NCBI GenBank assembly: GCA_033782935.1
Contig: JAWQEG010000292.1
Location: 554,001 to 618,000 of the forward strand
Origin: Petrolisthes cinctipes
Lineage: Eukaryota; Arthropoda; Malacostraca; Decapoda; Porcellanidae
Direction of reading: 5' to 3'
DNA: 64,000 nucleotides
The position numbers and the translations under genes are program-made. The number at the start of each line of letters is the position of its first letter. Positions within the stretch are counted from its first letter, which is position 1. Positions 36,080-48,868 of this stretch are shown piece by piece. The notes under the pieces are model-generated. The model was not told the DNA's origin and searched no databases. It saw only the letters and a list, made by a program, of their open reading frames with translations.

Positions 36080-39000
36080 TGCCAAAAAGTCGATATGTGC
36101 ATGCATCTTCTGTACCCGTTTATATCTCAAATTCTGGCCCTAACACCCGAAAATTCGATATTTTGGGGTCCCAGAAGCGATCTGTACATGCCTACTCCGT
36201 GTTAGAGTATTTTCAAAATACAGGCCAAAAACATGCTAAAAATCGATATTTTTGGTGCCCAAAGTCAATATGTGCATGTATCTTCTGTACCCGTTTATAT
36301 CTCAAATTCAGGTTAAAAACACCCGAAAATTCAATATTTTGGGGTCCCAGAAGCAATCTGTACATGCCTACTCAGTGCTAGAATATTTTCAAAATATAGG
36401 CTAAAAACATGCTAAAAATCGATCTTTTAGGTGCGAAAAAAGTCGATATCTCAAATTCAGTCCCAAAACACCCGAAAATTCGATATTTAGGGGTCCCAGA
36501 AGCGATCTGTACATGCCTACTCCGTGTTAGAGTATTTTCAAAATACAGGCCCAAAACATGCTGAAAATCGATATTTTAGATGCCCAAAGTCAATATGTGC
36601 ATGTATCTTTTGTACTCGTTTATATCTCAAATTCAGGCTCAAAACACCAGAAAATTCGATATTTTGGGGTCCCAGAAGCAATCTGTACATGCCTACACAG
36701 TGCTAGAATATTTTCAAAATATAGGCCCATAACATGCTGAAAATCGATATTTTAGATGCACAAAGTCAATATGGGCATGTATCTTCTGTACCCGTTTATA
36801 TCTCAATATCAGGCTCCAAACACCCGAAAATTCAATATTTTGGGGTCCCAGAAGCAATCTGTACATGCCTACTTAGTGCTAGAATATTTTCAATATATAG
36901 GCTAAAAACATGCTAAAAATCGATCTTTTAGGTGCCAAAAAGTCGATATCTCAAATTCAGTCCCAAAACACCCGAAAATTCGATATTTAGGGGTCCCAGA
37001 ATAGATCTGTACATGCCTACTCCGTGTTAGAGTATTTTCAAAATACATGCTCAAAACATACTGAAAATCGATCTTTTAGGTGCACAAAAGTCGATATGTG
37101 CATGCATCTTCAGTACCCGTTTATATCTCAAATTCAGGCTCAAAACACCCGAAAATTCAATATTTTGGGGTCCCAGAAGGTATCTGTACATGCCTACTCC
37201 GTGTTAGAGTATTTTCAAAATTCAGGCCCAAAACATGCTGAAAATCGATATTTTTGGTGCCCAAAGTCAATATGTGCATGTATCTTCTGTACCCGTTTAT
37301 ATCTCAAATTCAGGCTCAAAACACCCGAAAATTCAATATTTTGGGGTCCCAGAAGCAATCTGTACATGCCTACACAATGCTAGAATATTTTCAATATATA
37401 GGCTAAAAACATGCTAAAAATCGATCTTTTAGGTGCCAAAAAGTCGATATCTCAAATTCAGTCCCAAAACACCCGAAAATTCGATATTTAGGGGTCCCAG
37501 AATAGATCTGTACATGCCTACTCCGTGTTAGAGTATTTTCAAAATACATGCTCAAAACATACTGAAAATCGATCTTTTATGTGCACAAAAGTCGATATGT
37601 GCATGCATCTTCAGTACCCGTTTATATCTCAAATTCAGTCCCAAAACACCCGAAAATTCGATATTTAGGGGTCCCAGAAGCGATCTGTACATGCCTACTC
37701 CGTGTTAGAGTATTTTCAAAATACATGCTCAAAACATACTGAAAATCGATCTTTTAGGTGCACAAAAGTCGATATGTGCATGCATCTTCAGTACCCGTTT
37801 ATATCTCAAATTCAGGCTCAAAACACCCGAAAATTCAATATTTTGGGGTCCCAGAAGCGATCTGTAATGCCTACTCCGTGTTAGAGTATTTTCAAAATTC
37901 AGGCCCAAAACATGCTGAAAATCGATATTTTTGGTGCCCAAAGTCAATATGTGCATGTATCTTCTGTACCCGTTTATATCTCAAATTCAGGCTCAAAACA
38001 CCCGAAAATTCAATACTTTGGGTTCCCAGAAGCAATCTGTACATGCCTACTCAGTGCTAGAATATTTTCAAAATATAGGCTAAAAACATGCTAAAAATCG
38101 ATCTTTTAGGTGCCAAAAAATCGATATCTCAAATTCAGTCCCAAAACACCCGAAAATTCGATATTTAGGGGTCCCAGAAGCGATTTGTACATGCCTACTC
38201 CGTGTTAGAGTATTTTCAAAATACAGGCCAAAAACATACTGAAAATCGATCTTTTAGGTGCCCAAAAGTCGATATGTGCATGCATCTTCTGTACCCGTTT
38301 ATATCTCAAATTCTGGCCCTAAACACCCGAAAATTCGATATTTTGGGGTCCCAGAAGCGATCTGTACATGCCTACTCCGTGTTAGAGTATTTTCAAAATT
38401 CAGGCCCAAAACATGCTGAAAATCGATATTTTTGGTGCCCAAAGTCAATATGTGCATGTATCTTCTGTACCCGTTTATATCTCAAATTCAGGCTCAAAAC
38501 ACCCGAAAATTCAATACTTTGGGTTCCCAGAACTAATCTGTACATGCCTACTCAGTACTAGAATATTTTCAAAATATAGGCTAAAAACATGCTAAAAATC
38601 GATCTTTTAGGTGCCAAAAAGTCGATATCTCAAATTCAGTCCCAAAACACCCGAAAATTCGATATTTAGGGGTCCCAGAAGCGATCTGTACATGCCTACT
38701 CCGTGTTAGAGTATTTTCAAAATACATGCTCAAAACATACTGAAAATCGATCTTTTATGTGCACAAAAGTCGATATGTGCATGCATCTTCAGTACCCGTT
38801 TATATCTCAAATTCAGGCTCAAAACACCCGAAAATTCAATATTTTGGGGTCCCAGAAGCAATCTGTACATGCCTACTCAGTGTTAGAGTATTTTCAAAAT
38901 ACAGGCCCAAAACATGCTGAAAATCGATATTTTAGATGCCCAAAGTCAATATGTGCATGTATCTTCTGTACCCGTTTATATCTCAAATTCAGGCTCTAAA

Positions 39001-40776
39001 CACCCGAAAATTCAATATTTTGGGGTCCCAGAAGCAATCTGTACATGCCTACACAGTGCTAGAATATTTTCAAAATATAGGCTAAAAACATGCTAAAATT
39101 CGACATTTTAGGTGCCAAAAAATCGATATCTCAAATTCAGTCCCAAAACACCCGAAAATTCGATATTTAGAGGTCCCAGAAGGTATCTGTACATGCCTTC
39201 TCCGTGTTAGAGTATTTTCAAAATACAGGCCAAAAACATACTGAAAATCGATCTTTTAGGTGCCCAAAAGTCGATATGTGCATGCATCTTCTGTACCCGT
39301 TTATATCTCAAATTTTCGCTCAAAACACCCGAAAATTCGATATTTCGGGGTCCCAGAAGCTATCTGTACATGCCTACTCCGTGTTAGAGTATTTTCAAAA
39401 TTCAGGCCCAAAACATGCTGAAAATCGATATTTTTGGTGCCCAAAGTCAATATGTGCATGTATCTTCTGTACCTGTTTATATCTCAAATTCAGGCTCAAA
39501 ACACACGAAAATTCAATATTTTGGGGTCCCAGAAGCAATCTGTACATGCCTACTCAGTGCTAGAATATTTTCAAAATATAGGCTAAAAACATGCTAAAAA
39601 TCGATCTTTTAGGTGCCAAAAAGTCGATATCTCAAATTCAGTCCCAAAACACCCGAAAATTCGATATTTAGGGGTCCCAGAAGCGATCTGTACATGCCTT
39701 CTCCGTGTTAGAGTATTTTCAAAATACAGGCCAAAAACATACTGAAAATCGATCTTTTAGGTGCCCAAAAGTCGATATGTGCATGCATCTTCTGTACCCG
39801 TTTATATCTCAAATTCTGGCCCTAACACCCGAAAATTCGATATTTTGGGGTCCCAGAAGCGATCTGTACATGCCTACTCCGTGTTAGAGTATTTTCAAAA
39901 TACAGGCCAAAAACATGCTAAAAATCGATATTTTTGGTGCCCAAAGTCAATATGTGCATGTATCTTCTGTACCCGTTTATATCTCAAATTCAGGTTAAAA
40001 ACACCCGAAAATTCAATATTTTGGGGTCCCAGAAGCAATCTGTACATGCCTACTCAGTGCTAGAATATTTTCAAAATATAGGCTAAAAACATGCTAAAAA
40101 TCGATCTTTTAGGTGCCAAAAAGTCGATATCTCAAATTCAGTCCCAAAACACCCGAAAATTCGATATTTAGGGGTCCCAGAAGCGATCTGTACATGCCTA
40201 CTCCGTGTTAGAGTATTTTCAAAATACAGGCCCAAAACATGCTGAAAATCGATATTTTAGATGCCCAAAGTCAATATGTGCATGTATCTTTTGTACTCGT
40301 TTATATCTCAAATTCAGGCTCAAAACACCAGAAAATTCGATATTTTGGGGTCCCAGAAGCAATCTGTACATGCCTACACAGTGCTAGAATATTTTCAAAA
40401 TATAGGCCCATAACATGCTGAAAATCGATATTTTAGATGCTCAAAGTCAATATGGGCATATATCTTCTGTACCCGTTTATATCTCAAATTCAGGCTCCAA
40501 ACACCCGAAAATTCAATATTTTGGGGTCCCAGAAGCAATCTGTACATGCCTACTTAGTGCTAGAATATTTTCAAAATATAGGCTAAAAACATGCTAAAAA
40601 TCGATCTTTTAGGTGCCAAAAAGTCGATATCTCAAATTCAGTCCCAAAACACCCGAAAATTCGATATTTAGGGGTCCCAGAATAGATCTGTACATGCCTA
40701 CTCCGTGTTAGAGTATTTTCAAAATACATGCTCAAAACATACTGAAAATCGATCTTTTAGGTGCACAAAAGTCGAT
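36080..40776 (+). repeat. Shared B'-B''-C block (30.6-31.4, 36.1-37.1 and 39.8-40.8 kb)
   Basis: The segment 36.08-37.09 kb matches 39.76-40.78 kb at an offset of 3,681-3,682 bp and 30.6-31.4 kb at 5,480-5,481 bp. Markers are cttttgtactcg, caccagaaaattcg, aggcccataacatg, atatgggcat and ctacttagtgctag. Each copy has private changes: gatgcacaaag at 36.76 kb, gggcatatatc at 40.46 kb. Confidence 0.75.
37509..37685 (+). repeat. Lone A'/C chimeric monomer, 177 bp
   Basis: Between a complete C1 (ending 37508) and the next A' (37686) sits one monomer that starts as A' (catgctcaaaac, gtgcacaaaag, ttcagtacccg) and ends as C (attcagtcccaaaac, aggggtcc, gcgatc). It is C-like at its right end without the deletion. 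It is the only single-monomer unit seen. Confidence 0.83.
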
Positions 40777-42070
40777 ATGTGCATGTATCTTCTGTACCCG
40801 TTTATATCTCAAATTCAGGCTCAAAACACCCGAAAATTCAATATTTTGGGGTCCCAGAAGCAATCTGTACATGCCTACACAGTGCTAGAATATTTTCAAA
40901 ATATAGGCTAAAAACATGCTAAAAATCGACATTTTAGGTGCCAAAAAATCGATATCTCAAATTCAGTCCCAAAACACCCGAAAATTCGATATTTAGAGGT
41001 CCCAGAACGTATCTGTACATGCCTACTCCGTGTTAGAGTATTTTCAAAATACAGGCCAAAAACATACTGAAAATCGATCTTTTAGGTGCCCAAAAGTCGA
41101 TATGTGCATGCATCTTCTGTACCCGTTTATATCTCAAATTCTTGCCCTAAACACCCGAAAATTCGATATTTTGGGGTCCCAGAAGCGATCTGTACATGCC
41201 TACTCCTTGTTAGAGTATTTTCAAAATTCAGGCCCAAAACAGGCTGAAAATCGATATTTTTGGTGCCCAAAATCAATATGTGCATGTATCTTCTGTACCC
41301 GTTTATATCTCAAATTCAGGCTCAAAACACCCGAAAATTCAATATTTTGGGGTCCCAGAAGCAATCTATACATGCCTACTCAGTGCTAGAATATTTTCAA
41401 AATATAGGCTAAAAACATGCTAAAAATCGATCTTTTAGGTGCCAAAAAGTCGATATCTCAAATTCAGTCCCAAAACACCCGAAAATTCGATATTTAGGGG
41501 TTCCAGAAGCGATCTGTACATGCCTACTCCGTGTTAGAGTATTTTCAAAATACATGCTCAAAACATACTGAAAATCGATCTTGTAGGTGCACAAAAGTCG
41601 ATATATCTCAAATTCAGGCTCAAAACACCTGAAAATTCAATATTTTGGGGTCCCAGAAGCAATCTGTACATGCTTACTCAGTGTTAGAGTATTTTCAAAA
41701 TACAGGCCCAAAACATGCTGAAAATCGATATTTTAGATGCCCAAAGTCAATATGTGCATGTATCTTCTGTACCCGTTTATATCTCAAATTCAGGCTCAAA
41801 ACACCCGAAAATTCAATATTTTGGGGTCCCAGAAGCAATCTGTACATGCCTACACAGTGCTAGAATATTTTCAAAATATAGGCTAAAAACATGCTAAAAA
41901 TCGACATTTTAGGTGCCAAAAAATCGATATCTCAAATTCAGTCCCAAAACACCCGAAAATTCGATATTTAGAGGTCCCAGAACGTATCTGTACATGCCTA
42001 CTCCGTGTTAGAGTATTTTCAAAATACAGGCCAAAAACATACTGAAAATCGATCTTTTAGGTGCCAAAAA

Positions 42071-45000
42071 GTCGATATGTGCATGCATCTTCTGTACCCG
42101 TTTATATCTCAAATTCTGGCCCTAAACACCCGAAAATTCGATATTTTGGGGTCCCAGAAGCGATCTGTACATGCCTACTCCTTGTTAGAGTATTTTCAAA
42201 ATTCAGGCCCAAAACATGCTGAAAATCGATATTTTTGGTGACCAAAGTCAATATGTGCATGTATCTTCTGTACCCGTTTATATCTCAAATTCAGGCTCAA
42301 AACATCCGAAAATTCAATATTTTGGGGTCCCAGAAGCAATCTGTACATGCCTACTCAGTGCTAGAATATTTTCAAAATATAGGCTAAAAATATGCTAAAA
42401 ATCGATCTTTTAGGTGCCAAAAAGTCGATATCTCAAATTCAGTCCCAAAAAAAACGAAAATTCGATATTTAAGGGTCCCAGAAGCGATCTGTACATGCCT
42501 ACTCCGTGTTAGAGTATTTTCAAAATACATGCTCAAAACATACTGAAAATCGATCTTTTAGGTGCACAAAAGTCGATATGTGCATGCATCTTCAGTACCC
42601 GTTTATATCTCAAATTCAGGCTCAAAACACCCGAAAATTCAATATTTTGGGGTCCCAGAAGCAATCTGTACATGCCTACTCAGTGTTAGAGTATTTTCAA
42701 AATACAGGCCCAAAACATGCTGAAAATCGATATTTTAGATGCCCAAAGTCAATATGTGCATGTATCCTCTGTACCTTTTTATATCTCAAATTCAGGCTCA
42801 AAACACCCGAAAATTCAATATTTTGGGGTCCCAGAAGCAATCTGTACATGCCTACACAGTGCTAGAATATTTTCAAAATATAGGCTAAAAACATGCTAAA
42901 AATCGACATTTTAGGTGCCAAAAAATCGATATCTCAAATTCAGTCCCAAAACACCCGAAAATTCGATATTTAGAGGTCCCAGAAGGTATCTGTACATGCC
43001 TACTCCGTGTTAGAGTATTTTCAAAATACAGGCCAAAAACATACTGAAAATCGATCTTTTAGGTGCCCAAAAGTCGATATGTGCATGCATCTTCTGTACC
43101 CATTTATATCTCAAATTCTGGCCCTAACACCCGAAAATTCGATATTTTGGGGTCCCAGAAGCGATCTGTACATGCCTACTCCGTGTTAGAGTATTTTCAA
43201 AATACAGGCCCAAAACATGCTGAAAATCGATATTTTAGATGCCCAAAGTCAATATGTGCATGTATCTTCTGTACCCGTTTATATCTCAAATTAAGGCTCT
43301 AAACACCCGAAAATTCAATATTTTGGGGTCCCAGAAGCAATCTGTACATGCCTACACAGTGCTAGAATATTTTCAAAATATAGGCTAAAAACATGCTAAA
43401 ATTCGACATTTTAGGTGTCAAAAAATCGATATCTCAAATTCAGTCCCAAAACACCCGAAAATTCGATATTTAGAGGTCCCAGAAGGTATCTGTACATGCC
43501 TTCTCCGTGTTAGAGTATTTTCAAAATACAGGCCAAAAACATATTGAAAATCGATCTTTTAGGTGCACAAAAGTCGATATGTGCATGCATCTTCTGTACC
43601 CGTTTATATTTCAAATTTTGGCTCAAAACACCCGAAAATTCGATATTTCGGGGTCCCAGAAGCGATCTGTACATGCCTACTCAGTGCTAGAATATTTTCA
43701 AAATATAGGCTAAAAACATGCTAAAAATCGATCTTTTAGGTGCCAAAAAGTCGATATCTCAAATTCAGTCCCAAAACACCAACAAATTCGATATTTAGGG
43801 ATCCCAGAAGCGATCTGTACATGCCTACTCTGTGTTAGAGTATTTTCAAAATACAGGCCCAAAACATGCTGAAAATCGATATTTTAGATGCCCAAAGTCA
43901 ATATGTGCATGTATCTTTTGTACCCGTTTATATCTCAAATTCAGGCTCAAAACACCAGAAAATTCGATATTTTGAGGTCCCAGAAGCAATCTGTACATGC
44001 CTACACAGTGCTAAAATATTTTCAAAATATAGGCCCAAAACATGCTGAAAATCGATATTTTAGATGCCCAAAGTCAATATGAACATGTATCTTCTGTACC
44101 CGTTTATATCTCAAATTCAGGCTCAAAACACCCGAAAATTCAATATTTTGGGGTCCCAGAAGCAATCTGTACATGCCTACTTAGTGCTAGAATATTTTCA
44201 AAATATAGGCTAAAAACATGCTAAAAATCGATCTTTTAGGTGCCAAAAAGTCGATATCTCAAATTCAGTCTCAAAACACCCGAAAATTCGATATTTAGGG
44301 GTCCCAGAATAGATCTGTACATGCCTACTCCGTGTTAGAGTATTTTCAAAATACATGCTCAAATCATACTGAAAATCGATCTTTTAGGTGCACAAAAGTC
44401 GATATGTGCATGCATCTTCAGTACCCGTTTATATCTCAAATTCAGGCTCAAAACACCCGAAAATTCAATATTTTGGGGTCCCAGAAGGTATCTGTACATG
44501 CCTACTCCGTGTTAGAGTATTTTCAAAATTCAGGCCCAAAACATGCTGAAAATCGATATTTTTGGTGCCCAAAGTCAATATGTGCATGTATCTTCTGTAC
44601 CCGTTTATATCTCAAATTCAGGCTCAAAACACCCGAAAATTCAATATTTTGGGGTCCCAGAAGCAATCTGTACATGCCTACACAATGCTAGAATATTTTC
44701 AAAATATAGGCTAAAAACATGCTAAAAAACGACATTTTAGGTGCCATAAAATCGATATCTCAAATTCAGTCCCAAAACACCCGAAAATTCGATATTTAGA
44801 GGTCCCAGAAGGTATCTGTACTTGCCTACTCCGTGTTAGAGTATTTTCAAAATACATGCTCAAAACATACTGAAAATCGATCTTTTAGGTGCCCAAAAGT
44901 CGATATGTGCATGCATCTTCTGTACCCGTTTATATCTCAAATTCTGGCCCTAAACACCCGAAAATTCGATATTTTGGGGTCCCAGAAGCGATCTGTACAT

Positions 45001-48000
45001 GCCTACTCCTTGTTAGAGTATTTTCAAAATTCAGGCCCAAAACATGCTGAAAATCGATATTTTTGGTGACCAAAGTCAATATGTGCATGTATCTTCTGTA
45101 CCCGTTTATATCTCAAATTCAGGCTCAAAACACCCGAAAATTCAATATTTTGGGGTCCCAGAAGCAATCTGTACATGCCTACTCAGTGCTAGAATATTTT
45201 CAAAATATAGGCTAAAAATATGCTAAAAATCGATCTTTTAGGTGCCAAAAAGTCGATATCTCAAATTCAGTCCCAAAAAAAACGAAAATTCGATATTTAA
45301 GGGTCCCAGAAGCGATCTGTACATGCCTACTCCGTGTTAGAGTATTTTCAAAATACATGCTCAAAACATACTGAAAATCGATCTTTTAGGTGCACAAAAG
45401 TCGATATGTGCATGCATCTTCAGTACCCGTTTATATCTCAAATTCAGGCTCAAAACACCCGAAAATTCAATATTTTGGGGTCCCAGAAGCAATCTGTACA
45501 TGCCTACTCAGTGTTAGAGTATTTTCAAAATACAGGCCCAAAACATGCTGAAAATCGATATTTTAGATGCCCAAAGTCAATATGTGCATGTATCCTCTGT
45601 ACCTGTTTATATCTCAAATTCAGGCTCAAAACACCCGAAAATTCAATATTTTGGGGTCCCAGAAGCAATCTGTACATGCCTACACAGTGCTAGAATATTT
45701 TCAAAATATAGGCTAAAAACATGCTAAAAATCGACATTTTAGGTGCCAAAAAATCGATATCTCAAATTCAGTCCCAAAACACCCGAAAATTCGATATTTA
45801 GAGGTCCCAGAAGGTATCTGTACATGCCTACTCCGTGTTAGAGTATTTTCAAAATACAGGCCAAAAACATACTGAAAATCGATCTTTTAGGTGCCCAAAA
45901 GTCGATATGTGCATGCATCTTCTGTACCCATTTATATCTCAAATTCTGGCCCTAACACCCGAAAATTCGATATTTTGGGGTCCCAGAAGCGATCTGTACA
46001 TGCCTACTCCGTGTTAGAGTATTTTCAAAATACAGGCCCAAAACATGCTGAAAATCGATATTTTAGATGCCCAAAGTCAATATGTGCATGTATCTTCTGT
46101 ACCCGTTTATATCTCAAATTAAGGCTCTAAACACCCGAAAATTCAATATTTTGGGGTCCCAGAAGCAATCTGTACATGCCTACACAGTGCTAGAATATTT
46201 TCAAAATATAGGCTAAAAACATGCTAAAATTCGACATTTTAGGTGTCAAAAAATCGATATCTCAAATTCAGTCCCAAAACACCCGAAAATTCGATATTTA
46301 GAGGTCCCAGAAGGTATCTGTACATGCCTTCTCCGTGTTAGAGTATTTTCAAAATACAGGCCAAAAACATCTTGAAAATCGATCTTTTAGGTGCACAAAA
46401 GTCGATATGTGCATGCATCTTCTGTACCCGTTTATATTTCAAATTTTGGCTCAAAACACCCGAAAATTCGATATTTCGGGGTCCCAGAAGCGATCTGTAC
46501 ATGCCTACTCAGTGCTAGAATATTTTCAAAATATAGGCTAAAAACATGCTAAAAATCGATCTTTTAGGTGCCAAAAAGTCGATATCTCAAATTCAGTCCC
46601 AAAACACCAAAAAATTCGATATTTAGGGATCCCAGAAGCGATCTGTACATGCCTACTCTGTGTTAGAGTATTTTCAAAATACAGGCCCAAAACATGCTGA
46701 AAATCGATATTTTAGATGCCCAAAGTCAATATGTGCATGTATCTTTTGTACCCGTTTATATCTCAAATTCAGGCTCAAAACACCAGAAAATTCGATATTT
46801 TGAGGTCCCAGAAGCAATCTGTACATGCCTACACAGTGCTAAAATATTTTCAAAATATAGGCCCAAAACATGCTGAAAATCGATATTTTAGATGCCCAAA
46901 GTCAATATGAACATGTATCTTCTGTACCCGTTTATATCTCAAATTCAGGCTCAAAACACCCGAAAATTCAATATTTTGGGGTCCCAGAAGCAATCTGTAC
47001 ATGCCTACTTAGTGCTAGAATATTTTCAAAATATAGGCTAAAAACATGCTAAAAATCGATCTTTTAGGTGCCAAAAAGTCGATATCTCAAATTCAGTCTC
47101 AAAACACCCGAAAATTCGATATTTAGGGGTCCCAGAATAGATCTGTACATGCCTACTCCGTGTTAGAGTATTTTCAAAATACATGCTCAAATCATACTGA
47201 AAATCGATCTTTTAGGTGCACAAAAGTCGATATGTGCATGCATCTTCAGTACCCGTTTATATCTCAAATTCAGGCTCAAAACACCCGAAAATTCAATATT
47301 TTGGGGTCCCAGAAGGTATCTGTACATGCCTACTCCGTGTTAGAGTATTTTCAAAATTCAGGCCCAAAACATGCTGAAAATCGATATTTTTGGTGCCCAA
47401 AGTTAATATGTGCATGTATCTTCTGTACCCGTTTATATCTCAAATTCAGGCTCAAAACACCCGAAAATTCAATATTTTGGGGTCCCAGAAGCAATCTGTA
47501 CATGCCTACACAATGCTAGAATATTTTCAAAATATAGGCTAAAAACATGCTAAAAAACGACATTTTAGGTGCCATAAAATCGATATCTCAAATTCAGTCC
47601 CAAAACACCCGAAAATTCGATATTTAGAGGTCCCAGAAGGTATCTGTACTTGCCTACTCCGTGTTAGAGTATTTTCAAAATACATGCTCAAAACATACTG
47701 AAAATCGATCTTTTAGGTGCCCAAAAGTCGATATGTGCATGCATCTTCTGTACCCGTTTATATCTCAAATTCTGGCCCTAAACACCCGAAAATTCGATAT
47801 TTTGGGGTCCCAGAAGCGATCTGTACATGCCTACTCCTTGTTAGAGTATTTTCAAAATTCAGGCCCAAAACATGCTGAAAATCGATATTTTTGGTGACCA
47901 AAGTCAATATGTGCATGTATCTTCTGTACCCGTTTATATCTCAAATTCAGGCTCAAAACACCCGAAAATTCAATATTTTGGGGTCCCAGAAGCAATCTGT

Positions 48001-48868
48001 ACATGCCTACTCAGTGCTAGAATATTTTCAAAATATAGGCTAAAAATATGCTAAAAATCGATCTTTTAGGTGCCAAAAAGTCGATATCTCAAATTCAGTC
48101 CCAAAAAAAACGAAAATTCGATATTTAAGGGTCCCAGAAGCGATCTGTACATGCCTACTCCGTGTTAGAGTATTTTCAAAATACATGCTCAAAACATACT
48201 GAAAATCGATCTTTTAGGTGCACAAAAGTCGATATGTGCATGCATCTTCAGTACCCGTTTATATCTCAAATTCAGGCTCAAAACACCCGAAAATTCAATA
48301 TTTTGGGGTCCCAGAAGCAATCTGTACATGCCTACTCAGTGTTAGAGTATTTTCAAAATATAGGCCCAAAACATGCTGAAAATCGATATTTTAGATGCCC
48401 AAAGTCAATATGTGCATGTATCCTCTGTACCTGTTTATATCTCAAATTCAGGCTCAAAACACCCGAAAATTCAATATTTTGGGGTCCCAGAAGCAATCTG
48501 TACATGCCTACACAGTGCTAGAATATTTTCAAAATATAGGCTAAAAACATGCTAAAAATCGACATTTTAGGTGCCAAAAAATCGATATCTCAAATTCAGT
48601 CCCAAAACACCCGAAAATTCGATATTTAGAGGTCCCAGAAGGTATCTGTACATGCCTACTCCGTGTTAGAGTATTTTCAAAATACAGGCCAAAAACATAC
48701 TGAAAATCGATCTTTTAGGTGCCCAAAAGTCGATATGTGCATGCATCTTCTGTACCCATTTATATCTCAAATTCTGGCCCTAACACCCGAAAATTCGATA
48801 TTTTGGGGTCCCAGAAGCGATCTGTACATGCCTACTCCGTGTTAGAGTATTTTCAAAATACAGGCCAA
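42071..48868 (+). repeat. Array zone V, 2,828 bp block repeated about 2.4 times
   Basis: Units start at 42490, 42991, 43491, 43816, 44316, 44817, 45318, 45819, 46319, 46644, 47144, 47645, 48146 and 48647. Each 2,828 bp block is 17 monomers: five trimers plus one dimer (43491, 46319). Rare variants recur at exactly this spacing: an eight-A run at 42447, 45275 and 48103; tatcctctgtacc; ggtgaccaaag; and tgaacatgtatc. Copy differences are few, for example acatattgaaaatcg against acatcttgaaaatcg near 43.54 and 46.37 kb. Confidence 0.92.
42071..48868 (+). repeat. 2,828 bp tandem block, breakpoints
   Basis: The match at offset 2,828 bp begins inside the A monomer of the 41989 unit, after its gtgccaaaaag, and ends near 48868, where the third copy changes from cgatattttag to cgatatttttg. 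The first A monomer of the block is ordinary A in copy 1 (caggccaaaaac) but catgctcaaaac in copies 2 and 3, so the exchange point lies between that motif and the A right half. Confidence 0.85.

Larger units (their letters stand above)
32320..39700 (+). repeat. 5,305 bp-spaced duplication (32.32-34.40 and 37.63-39.70 kb)
   Basis: About 2.08 kb repeats at a 5,305 bp offset. Shared rare states are the one-base loss tctgtaatgcc, caatactttgggttccc, ccagaactaatctg, cagtactagaat, aaaattcgacatt, tttcggggtcc and acacacgaaaattc. Small differences (gtaccttctg against gtatcttctg; ttttggctc against tttcgctc) show the copies are not an exact duplicate. Confidence 0.82.
29025..42070 (+). repeat. Array zone IV, interleaved 5.3-6.0 kb duplications
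   Basis: Units start at 29525, 30026, 30527, 31027, 31880, 32381, 32881, 33382, 33883, 34384, 34708, 35032, 35533, 36007, 36508, 37008, 37509, 37686, 38186, 38687, 39188, 39689, 40189, 40689, 41014, 41515 and 41989. Exceptions to the 501 bp step are the pentamer at 31027, dimers at 34384, 34708 and 40689, 474 bp units at 35533 and 41515, and a lone monomer at 37509. B'-B''-C trimers first become common here. Confidence 0.88.
34790..42117 (+). repeat. 5,982 bp-spaced duplication (34.79-36.14 and 40.77-42.12 kb)
   Basis: About 1.3 kb repeats at a 5,982 bp offset, carrying the 27 bp A' deletion, agaacgtatctg, cgatcttgtagg and aggggttcc. The left edge lies inside a monomer where B' (first copy) or A' (second copy) flanks a common right half. 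The right edge falls before ccctaacaccc at 36.14 kb, which reads ccctaaacaccc at 42.12 kb. Confidence 0.78.

Noticed and set aside
42447..42454. Eight-A run as a poly(A) tail of a retroposed element (also 45275 and 48103)
   Set aside because: It sits inside a C monomer where caaaacacccg became caaaaaaaacg, with no insertion and no target-site duplication. It is a local substitution variant copied by the 2,828 bp block.
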